From Zygnema cylindricum (lineage: Eukaryota; Streptophyta; Zygnematophyceae; Zygnematales; Zygnemataceae), in NCBI GenBank assembly GCA_037447655.1, contig JBBHKE010001064.1, positions 1 to 64,000 of the forward strand: a stretch of 64,000 nt of DNA, read 5' to 3'. Each line of letters starts with the position of its first letter. Within the stretch, counting starts at the first letter, position 1. The translations under genes and the position numbers were made by a program. A model generated the notes under the pieces. The model was not told the DNA's origin. It did no database searches and saw nothing but the letters and a program-made list of their open reading frames with translations. Of this stretch, positions 25,501 through 35,600 are shown piece by piece.

Positions 25501-26750
25501 TCCTCACTTGGAGGATTGGGCCTTTGGAGCCAGATGCCATTTTGCAGGAAAAGATGGAAGACTGTTTGCTCGATGGAGGAATGTCATTTGATGTAGCATT
25601 GCTGGTAAGTCATTTATTTACCTGTCTCGCTTTCCTGTTGGAGAAATAGCAGACCGCAGAACGCCGGATTTTAAGTCCAAACATTCTCACATGGAAAGGG
25701 TCACATGTACGCAGGAACGCTCCGAGCAATCTCATTGCGTTTTGCAAATCAAACGCACTGAGTACACTTTGAAACGAGGTTCGAAAAAGATTTTTCGTGG
25801 ACTTTTCTCAGATGATCTTCAGGTAAAGATTGCAGTGATTCAGCTAATGCATAGAATTATTTCCTCCATCAAGATAGTCTTTTATTTTTCGCCGCTGGGG
25901 GAGAAGACAGGGGGCTTATTTTCACCATGACACCTGTGCAAAATGGTTGGAGAGGAGCAGGTGGAGATCCAAGTGGGTCAGCCCACATCATTCATCATTA
26001 ACACGGATGTGAGACCGCTTCATCTCGATCTTCGCGACAGCAGGTAACTTTCATTTGGATTTGGAATGTGATTCGACTTCACTCCTGTTTGTTGCAGATC
26101 ACCAAAGCTGTTACTTTAAGCTGTTAAATTATTTTTATACTTGAATGCCTTCATAGTCTCTGGTCACATTAGGAGAACATGTTACCATGAAGATACTGTT
26201 CTCAAGTGATAGATCGTGAAGTTTACACCCTTGGGGTAGTGAACTTGAAAACTGTGCAAACATAGGTTGGAGTAGTGAGAAGATTGAAGATGTTGTATCT
26301 GTATTGTGTACTGTCGCGACCCTCTGTGGCAATGTTGTTCTCCTTCCAAAAGTGGCTTCAAGCTGTCAAGGTTGCATCTTTTGGTCAGTACAGTTGTTTT
26401 AGGACACCAAGTTCTCATTGAGGCTAGTCCATTTTGAAGAACCCAGCAGCCTTGGTCAGAACAAATTTATGTAGGTGTTTCGTAGTTGATCCATTTCGCA
26501 GTCCAGTTTTACTTACCACATACTATGATAACATATCACTTTTTCTTTTTTGGGGTTGGTTTATTTGGTGTTGACTTGGAGAGCAGGCAACGAGACATGG
26601 CTGTGCTTGTTATGCGCCGTTTCAAAGAGGCAAATACTCAGGTATGGCTTATTCTTTGGTCATAATCCTAAGCCATTAGTAGCCCTAGAAAAAGTTAAAG
26701 ATTTTTTTCTTTTCCAGCCTTCAGTCTCCATCGTCTTTTCTAGTCTGTAA
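16579..26750 (+). CDS. Plant coiled-coil protein with C-terminal Ig-like and PH-like domains, function unknown
   Basis: I recognise the family from plants but not a gene name. Exons: 16579-16800, 16933-16998, 17392-17690, 18981-19101, 19261-19347, 19453-19512, 19990-20094, 20252-20362, 22351-22389, 22649-22771, 22912-22988, 23275-23669, 23781-23896, 24409-24451, 24646-24737, 24829-24877, 25534-25604, 25715-25822, 25961-26043, 26587-26641, 26718-26750; 784 aa, phase-consistent throughout. Residues 237-370 are coiled coil (WLEEQLHVRDRLLAAAQVK, then LAYRKEVLDDNVRLAQALE). A proline stretch lies near 537. Residues 570-670 look like an Ig/A9-type fold (PAIEGLRIVGDAVLGGKL, EYIITADDCGSIVAIE). The last 115 residues look PH-like, ending in helix RQRDMAVLVMRRFK. 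The order coiled coil, Ig, PH recalls the actin-binding protein SCAB1, but a shared function is only inference. Intron 1 has a GC donor. Exons near 22351, 22912 and 26718 are least certain. Confidence 0.8.
20969..21240. repeat. Imperfect direct repeat in an intron
   Basis: Two units of about 70 bp, starting near 20970 and 21152, share AAGGAGGAT, CATGTTAACCCT and ACTAAAAAC. They lie in the large intron 20363-22350 of the Ig/PH-domain gene. Confidence 0.55.
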
Positions 26751-28780
26751 GTCTTTTGTGGTGGTGGTGGTGGTCCACGTGCTTGCCAAGTGATCTTTGT
26801 TGTTCACTCTGGAGATACTCGTTATATGTCAACCAACAATACTGTAAGCAATTAGACCATGTTCTGATCATTCATTGTGTTTTAATAAATTAACACATCA
26901 GTGTAGGCCTAGACAAGAGCAACATACAGAAAGATAACGTGATTTGTTGGATTGTCTAAACCTTGTAAGCTAATAAGGGGTCAACGTGGGTTGGTTGTCC
27001 GACAGCCTCCGGGCGCAAGGAGACGAAATAGTTGGTTCAAATAGATAATGGGATATGCCGTCAAATCCTGGCCTCACAAAGTTCGTCATCCATACAGGCT
27101 CCTCCGACCACAAAGTGATAAAGACAGGTGTTATGAGGACCCTTCTAATCCGGGTCTAACAAAGTTTGCCATTCCTATAGGCTTTTCCTTCACAAGTGAA
27201 AGGAGGAGGGTGTTATGAGGACCCTTCTTAAAGGAGAAGGGGCATGGAAACTGGTGCAAAGATTCTGCCTCTAATTGAAGACCGCATTGTTAATTTTGAT
27301 TTTAGCTGAATTTGTTCTGCTGATAGTCACTAATCCTCTGCATTTGGTTCTTGAGCATGTCGAAATGTGGAATTACATGGATTAAAAGGCTGACGAAAGT
27401 TTTTTTAGCATCGTGTTTGTTTAAAGGGCGTCTATCTCAACTCAGCATAAAGCTTAAAGTAGATGATTACGTAATATTCTCTGTTTTTTTTACGATAGAT
27501 GTGCTGTATCTCGGTCTGCGAAGTCTTCTGTAAGACAATGCAGGTAATGAGACGTAACTTAGAGTTAGGTGCTCGCTTATGTAGCATTCCTTCAAAATAA
27601 ATTGTTGGTGTTTGACCACAAAGGATACGTATTGCTGCCTTGTTATGAAAATTGGCAAAATTGTCAACCACTTTTGTACTTTGTAACACTTTTTAGTTTT
27701 TTACTGAGAGTGATGTCGATGATGTTTTTGGAAACGAGGGCCATGGGTTGACCTATACAAATAGAATTAAGTCTGGAAAAGAGCATGCAGTATATTACAT
27801 TGCCCAAGCTATTAAAATGGAAAAAAAAATTGGGCTGTCATAGGCATTAGCTTTGTTATTGACAGAAGATTTTTTCTTGAGGTGAGATCTTCAAAGGGAG
27901 CTGTGCTGTTGGTCGTGATGTCACGATTGAAAAAAAATGGAAAACTGTGTGATGAGAACGAGGAAGTCGTTTCCCTGGAAAATATTTAATTTTACTGGCA
28001 ATGGGCAGTGTACTCTCCCATATGCTGACCTATATGCATGTCGTATCCTGTACTGCTATTGACTGAAATATGTATTGATTTTGTGACAGATTCTAGAGTT
28101 TCTCTGAGTTGTGAATTATGATTGCTATTGGGCATTGTTTTTTTTTTTTTTTTTTCTTTATTCTTTGTTTCTTTTGTTCTATGTGCAATATATGTATACC
28201 GAGCTACAACCCATACGAGGAATAGCATTGTGTATATGAGGAGATACATGAGAAATATAGCAATGAGTTTGGTTAAAAAAGAAGCAAACTATGCCTGCCT
28301 GACTTTAAGCTTAGTAAATGAACCGAGGGATAGAAAGAAACTATGCGATGTGATGTAATGTATTGCCAGACGAACGAGTATCGCCCATGCTAAGCTAGAC
28401 CAACTCACAGGACGTTGTATGGGCTTGTTTGGGGAGGTTCTCCGGTTTCGCATGTCATTAATTTGAAAATATGGATTTTAAGTATGCATTGGTATCTGCA
28501 ATGCTTGTAAAAATATAGAGCACGCCTCCAACAAAATTTTGTGTTACTAACGTTGAAAGGGGAACTTTCATCAAGAATTTATGCACGAATACGTCATATC
28601 CACGTCAGGCAAGACGCATCGGCCATCGGCTGCACTGGACTATCGCGCATCTCCCACTTGCCAGATGCACTGCAGTACACGTTATCAACCATCTTACTAC
28701 AGTACACTGCAAGTTGCCGTGAAAGTTAAAGAATATAATTTGACTACACAAAATTAATGTTTTGAAACGTGGCTGATCAA
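26751..28780. other. Intergenic, AT-rich, no gene seen
   Basis: Follows the proposed last exon of the Ig/PH-domain gene. It contains a duplicated block with TGTTATGAGGACCCTTCT at about 27129 and 27210, and a poly-T run near 28138-28155. No exon with family similarity was found. Confidence 0.45.
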
Positions 28781-28783
28781 CAC

Positions 28784-28949
28784 TACACAGAGAATTACTA
28801 TTAGTGTTAATATCACTAAACCGGTGCCCCTAAATTAAGACCTTTGAACATAAAATAGGATTAATAATACTATTTTTTCCTTTATGCTAGTATAGGTACG
28901 GTGTATTTAGTGTCAATTACACTAGTTCAGGAGGCATTTGAATACTGTA
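28784..28949. mobile_element. Fragment of the CACCGTG-family element (subfamily 2)
   Basis: After TA at 28784-28785 the sequence reads CACAGAGAATTACTATTAGTG, then GTGCCCCTAAATTAAGACC and a TACTATTTTTTCC block. That internal block recurs at about 31670-31745 and in the full 42020-42553 element. No right-hand terminus was identified. Confidence 0.45.
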
Positions 28950-29795
28950 CACCGTGATTCGCTATTAGGGTGAAGTTCCATCAGACGTTTCCGTAATTGT
29001 ACGGCAAACTCTACAGACCAGGTCGATTGAGTCGAAGTTCCATCACGTAGAGTTTGTAAGCCACGTGTTATAAATTGATTGGTACCACGCAAGCTAAGAT
29101 CAGATATTAAATATCTTTCAGATTTTCAGCACCGACAAACTTAACTTCAAATCTTTACTTGCGTACCATGTACCTGCATACGAAGTAATCATACGACACA
29201 ACTTTTATACATTTGCAGACGCCAGTCTGTACGCCAACTCATTTTTTAGGGTTTCAGTTTTCGAACATAACGAATGTCTTTTGAGAGAAATAGTGTGACG
29301 AACAAAAGTTACCGAAAATAGCGTGACGAGGGAATGTTACGAAATATCGTTTTTATTTTCGGTTGTATTTTGGAAAGCAAGTGTCATGTGCAAATCTTAA
29401 GATTTTTCGTTGGTTTTTCCATCATGACACGTAGCTTAATCGTCCACGGTGTCACGATTATTTTTTTCTGTATCTGCCAACCCACCTCCTCGAGGTGGGT
29501 TAACTGTTACAAAAAAAAATGAAGCGAACTCCTCGCAGATGAACATCCGACGGCCAGTATTACCTCCAAGACCTTCGGAGAGTATCGGCAAGATTCTCTG
29601 TAATGTAGTTTTTCGTATAAAAACAAAATAGGCGGTACGATTTGGTACGGAGGGTCGCGGATTTCTACGACACTTTTCGCTTGATGGAACTTCACCCTTA
29701 GTGTAAAAATAATTTTAGTGTAAGAAAACAAATAGTGTTATTATCCTTATTTATGGTTAAAAGACCTAAAACCAACTAAACATTAACGCTACTAC
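28950..29795. mobile_element. CACCGTG-family element interrupted by a later insertion
   Basis: The terminus CACCGTGATTCGCTATTA begins at 28950 after TA, is broken at 28968 by the 730-bp element, and resumes at 29701 with GTGTAAAAATAATTTTAGTG. The rejoined order matches the start of subfamily 2. Its far end was not found and may lie beyond the next insertion. Confidence 0.5.
28968..29697. mobile_element. 730-bp non-autonomous element with TTA target duplication
   Basis: Terminal inverted repeats GGGTGAAGTTCCATCA face each other, flanked by TTA at 28965-28967 and 29698-29700. A 3-bp TTA duplication with GGG ends suggests the PIF/Harbinger superfamily. Near the middle is a hairpin with 10-bp arms (AACCCACCTC, 29478-29500). 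No transposase is visible. Confidence 0.7.
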
Positions 29796-30571
29796 GGGTA
29801 ACATTCCATTAGACGAAAAGTGTACGTTTTCGTACAATGCCGTACATTGCCGTACCCTAAAATTTTTATTTTTCAGACTAAACATCGTTAGTGTAAAGCT
29901 GTCGGGAAGCTCCAATGATGTAGGCGTAATTCTTAACCGTTGGATGATTCACTTTTTGAGATCCGCGAAGCAATCGCGCACATCATCCAGTGGCCCCCAA
30001 CTCTCCTCGCGAGGAGAGTTGGGGGCCACTGGATGATTGTCATTCATTACCTTTGGTACACGTGAAAAAGAAAAATAATATCTACGTTGAACAAGCGATC
30101 ACAAGCGTGCACGTCGTACAGGCCATGTGTCGCTTGCCCCACGTTGTACAGGCCATGTGTCGCTTGCCCCGTTGAATGCAGGTCAGGTTGAAAATATCCT
30201 CGCACGCTCCGTCTGACATCCACCGACATTCAAAGTTTGCCGCGACCTTCAAAGTTTGCCTCGTCATTTTGCAATTCCGTTTCGAAATTTTGATTTCCAT
30301 TTTTAAAATCAAAACTTGGCCGAAAACTTTATGTACGAATCATTAACTACCTCCGTTCGTGTAATAGGATCTCCTACCTCCCAGAAAATCCCATTACTAC
30401 AAACAATTCCAACCACACATTCCACACATTGGAAAATACACATCCACATTGGAAAACACTCACATAAGGATAGGTTTGTTACTGGCCCGACATAATGGAG
30501 CGGACTTCCAAGAAACGCTCTCAATAGACTTGTCCGTACATTTACTGGGATCGCCTAATGGAATGTTACCC
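29796..30571. mobile_element. 776-bp related element containing a 56-bp palindrome
   Basis: Inverted termini GGGTAACATTCCATTAG are relatives of those at 28968. Flanks are TAC on the left and TAA on the right, so the target duplication is imperfect. Inside are the perfect palindrome at 29982-30037 and a roughly 30-bp tandem duplication at 30110-30170 (GTACAGGCCATGTGTCGCTT). No transposase is visible. Confidence 0.6.
29982..30037. repeat. 56-bp perfect palindrome without spacer
   Basis: Two 28-bp arms meet at the centre CTCG|CGAG, between 30009 and 30010, with every base paired. It could extrude as a cruciform. It lies inside the 776-bp inverted-repeat element. Confidence 0.9.
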
Positions 30572-32607
30572 TAACTTATATTCACTCTCCCATAGCGTAG
30601 CCGACTAGCCGCTGTATCTTGTTTTACAGAGTCCAAACCATAGTTCAAAAGTAGGTGACCGTACGCCCATACAATATGCCTATTGTACGCAAAACATACA
30701 ATATGCCCTTAAGACCCGTATTGTATTGGCCGCAAAATGAAATAAAATAGGAACAGGGTTGAGTTGCACATCGTTCGATAGAGAATTAAACGACATGTCT
30801 AAATTTTGAAAAAAGATCGGAAAAAAAAAATTATTTCTGTGAGTTTTGAGGGACTTTTTATTTAAACCGTCAGATTTGGACGATCGGACGGTCGCTGATC
30901 AATGCAGGCGATTTAATAAGATCACATGAAAAGCCCATAACACAACTTACGAAAGGACAATCTGTCATATTAGCGTCTGCAATTTTGAGGGCCACACTAA
31001 ATAAAGCCTCAAATTGACCAACCAGGCCGTATGGGACGATAAAAAAAAAAAATATCACACTGCCAAAAAAATTACCAAAACCTACGGACCAACCCCGTTG
31101 GTGGCTGCAAAACAACTTTCCGAAAAAGCTATGAACTGTCCGTACTCTCTCTCGGCGCACTCTCACCGCTCTCCACCGCGCTCATTTTAACTCCATCGCA
31201 ATTATTTCGAAATTTTGTTTGATTGCCCGTCCGCGTTTTTTTTTTTCCCGGTTTTTTTCCCACGGAATGTCATCCTACGCCGTGTCAGTTCGCTAAAAAA
31301 TTTCGTCCGGCGGCGTGCGCTGTACTTTGATCTTACGTCAGATTCAGACGTTCGTACAGGAGTGTGCACGACGCACACACATACAGTGCCTATATTGCGC
31401 GAGTTTTGTGCAAAGTTTTGTGCGCCTACCAAAGGCCTACCATAAAAAAGCTTACTTTTGAACAATGGTCCAAACGTTTGAACACGTGCGAACAGGTTGG
31501 CGCGATTTCCCGCCAACTTTATTTTTATGAAATCTGGGTGCACTTTCCCGTGTCGGCGCCACCCACTTTCACGCGCCGACGCCGTCGTGTGACACCTTGT
31601 CTGTACTTCTGTACGAAATAGAGCAGTGCTCATACGGACTGCTATATTTTGTACATTAGCAACACTACATTTGCGCCCCTAAATTACGACCCTTGAACCT
31701 AAAATAGAAAATAATGTCTAATATAATAATAACATTTTTTCCTTGGCGCTACAGCAGCATAGGTCTCACGACTGTAATGTGAAGTACATCTAATGGCAGA
31801 TGTCTTCCTGCAAAATTGATGTGGTCCACCGTTTTAAAATTGTCACTTACCGAATCATGGACCAAAATAGGTAGGAGAAACCTGGGACACGTGTCGTACC
31901 TGGTACACAAACAAATCGCGTATCCCCTTGGGACACGCAGATACGATTACGATATTTTTGCTACCCGGGCCCAAAGCTGTTGCACACTCCGCAGCCACTC
32001 CCCAAAAATATATTTGACTCTTTGCAGTGTGGATCACAAAATATCCTGAGGACTAACTACAGTACAGTACAGTACTGTACAGTACAGCACAGTAGAGTGG
32101 TTCCACGGGCCAAGCGAAAACGCGTGCAAGCTCTACAATAAATCTGGTATCCTCGTATTATTTGCTTAATGCACCCAGAAAGCACGTATATAGTACGTGT
32201 GTAATACGGGAATCCGGACATAGCGTTCGCACGCGTTTTCGCACTTTTGATCTATACACGGTGTACTGTCTACCGTACTGAATGCTGTAAGTCCCTAACG
32301 CCGTCATTCGCCTAGGGTTTTCTTTGTCACAAGTTTTGACAGTTCGCAGTTCCGCTGTACGGCGTTCTTGGCTCTCTTCAAAAAGGTAGAAAGCCTTGCC
32401 AACGAATCGCACGGTCGGCGCGGTGGCATCTGCTGCGCCATTCGCCCGTTGCTGTTTCTCCGCGGTCCGATTGCCATCCCGCCTCCTCCACTCCTGTTGC
32501 CCTAATCAGCCATCATGATATTCTTGCATTAAGGCCTCGTATCTCTCCTCATCTCTCTTTCTTTCGTCTCTCACACTGTACTGTTTTCCCCATTGGAAGT
32601 CCTCGCC
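30572..32607. other. Intergenic and upstream region of the IF-2 gene
   Basis: Contains a subfamily-2 element fragment at about 31670-31745, a GTAC-rich run at 32058-32088 and the presumed IF-2 promoter and 5' leader before 32608. No exon was recognised. Open frames at 31202-31633 lack motifs. Confidence 0.45.
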
Positions 32608-35600
32608 ATGGACTGCGTGGCGCCTCTCTCTCGCATAGGAGCGCCTCTCTCTCCCTGTACGGACGGCCAGTTATTAGTACGGACTCGTTTTCGTGTCGGT
32701 TCCCATTCCCACTCTTTGAGAGCTTCTCCTCTCTCTCCTCGTCAGAGGACGCAATTGCTTCGTGCGAGAGCCAGTGGAGCCGCTTCCGGTTCTTCTGTGT
32801 CCGTACAGACTCCTTTGTCGTCTTCTTCCGATGGCTCTGAGTCAGAAGGGTCCAGGTATGTGCCCCTTCGAGCCAGTGGGGAAACGCCCAAAAATTCTGG
32901 AGCCCCTGAGCTCACTCCTAGGGTTCCCATGCTTTTAAAACCTAGTCGCCCTATGGCTCCGCCGCCACCTCCACCTCCTCCTCCTCTTCCCTCTCCCTCT
33001 CCCTCTCCCTCTCCTCCTGGCTTGCTGTCTGATGGCGGTCCTTTTGGCGAAGGTAAACCAATGGGAGGAGGACAGGGGGAAAGGGAAAGCGACTCAGAAA
33101 ATGACTCTAGACCTCGCTTTGTTTTCAAGTCGCGTGACAGTCGAGTCCCTCGACCGCCTCCTTCCTCCGCAAATGGCGCGGCACGATCACTGAGGGAGAT
33201 TTTAGAGAAGGCTGAGAGGATGGGGACGAATGAGAACAGACAGAATAGGGGAACTTCATCATGGGTTGGAAGTGATGCGGAAGAAAGAAGGAGAGCTTCT
33301 ACAATTGGAGAGAGAGAGCTCACTGAAGATTCATCTGTACCGTCTGTACCTTCTGTACCATCTGTACCGTCTGTACCTTCTGTACCAGCTGTATCTCCTG
33401 TACCTTCTGTACCATCTGTACCTTCTGTACCGTCTGTGCCCTCTGTGCCATCCGCAGCGGGGGAGGCGGTACCTGTGGCTGCTCTCAAGGGTCCTCCGGT
33501 GAGGCTTCCAAGGCCTCCTCCAGTGCCTCCCCGTCAAACAAATGCACCTCCTCCCCAGAGACCCATTCTCAGGTTGTCACGCCAGGGGCCACGGACCAGC
33601 GACTTAGAATCAGAGGCGAGCAATTCAGCTGCCTCCCCATTGGACACCGACACGGAGAAGAAGGATACGGAGGCAAGTACGAATATGGCAGCTGACGCAA
33701 GGTTGAGCTCGCAGGCTCAAGATGAAAGTGAGACCAAAAGCGTTGGACAAGCTAGTCGTTTAGAATTGTCATCTGCTCCAGTAGGACCTACCTTAACTCA
33801 ATCTGTGTTGAATTTACGAACATCGTCTCCACCTGCGAGACCTCCTCCTCCTCCTGTCTCTGTCCGCCCGGCTCCTTCCATTCCATCAACTTCGTGGTCG
33901 CGAGGTTCTACTTCTGTTTCTAGGGTCGAACCGAAGGAGATTAGAACAGTGAAAGAGAATTTACAAACTCAAATTGAGCGTAACGGTGCTGTTGAAATTG
34001 AAACTGAGGCAATGCAAGTAAAACCCAAACCAGCGAGATTTGATAGAGCGGTAGTACGAGAAGGGGCCAACAGAGTGGAGGATTCATCTCCTGTCGAAAT
34101 TGCACAAACTGACTCTTTAAGTGAGAGGGAGAGTGTACCAGAAGCACGAGTGGCATCTGGGGAAGAGGTAGTACTAGCAGACAGGCCAATTGAATCACTT
34201 CCAGAGCTGGAAATTGCGACACCAAGTGAAGAAGCCAAATTTGAAATTGGGAGTTTGTCGTCTACTGATGAAGGTATCAGCTCTAAAACAGTCGGTTTGT
34301 TGTTGGAAGACGAGAGTGAGTCTACCGCCACAGGGAGGTGGGAGGAACAGGCAGCACCGAAGCCGGTATTGATCCAGAGGAGTCCAGTGAAGCTCCAGTC
34401 CCCTCCAATGTTGCGACCCAAACCTCTCAGCAAGCCCCCCGAAAGACCAATGGCACGTCCTCCTCCTCCACCCGGGCCGGGAATTGCCGCTAGAGGACCT
34501 GTATTGCGTGATGTAGGCCGCAAGGAACAAGAAGAGGGTCCAGAGAAAGTGGAGAGAGCAGAGAGGCCAGTGGTAAGAACAGAGAGAGAGAGAGCAAAGC
34601 CGGCTGCGGCCGTCGCAGGAGCTCCGGCAGCACCGGCAGCACCAGGGGCAGTAGATGCGAAGCCTGGGAAGAAAGGGAAAAAAGATGAGAAACGTGGTAA
34701 AGGTGGTAAGTTTGCCGCGGCGGATGAGGCAGGAGATGTGCAGAAAATATTGGGGACTCGGCGACAGAGCAAGAACAGCCGGAAAGCCGCCAGAGCAGAA
34801 GTGGCAAAGGCGAGTGCGCCTGTTAAAGTGGAAATTCTTGAAGTGGGAAAAGGAGGCATGTCAGTCCAAGAGCTGGCAGGACACCTGGCTGTCAACGACT
34901 CTGACGTTGTACGGTGTCTATTTATGAAGGTGAGAAGGGCTTCTTTGACCTACTTGATTGTGTAAGATGCTCCTTACTTAACAAATCTAGTGTGAATTCA
35001 CCGACAGAAATTATGAAAACGGCTAGAAAACCTCTTTAAGTTCTCCTACACTTATTGCTGGAAGGTCGTCAACTTTCTTCCAGAAAAATTGTTGTGGATG
35101 CTGGGCCAGCAAGTCCTTGAAGGCTGGGCCCCATCAGGCCAGTTTTGGGGCATCGCATGACCCGTTTTCTATATTTGGGCGGTTTATGGCCATAGGATAT
35201 TAATCTGAGTCAGTAATGGCCCACTTATTGAAAACTGTCATAAAATGACCGGGAAAGTGGTCTGCCCAGAGGCACATGGACAGAATGATTGTAAAGTAAA
35301 CTCCTCTGTAGACAGAAAGTACATTTTCAATATATGCAGCAGAAGAGGTAGAAATAAAATGAGTGTAAATTATACAGAGCAGAAAAGCTGGTAACTGTAG
35401 TACCAATGAGTGAAAGATTTGATATAAGCTATTTATTAGTCTTTCGAGGGGCTCATAAATTGCCGTGTTTTTTCTGAAGACGCAGCATTAAACACATGGG
35501 TACAAGGATGTCAGGCAATGCATCTTGCTACAGGAATCTAGAAAACTGTGTCAGATATTTCTGAAAATATGCAATTGGGTAGGACTTGTGCCCATGGATG

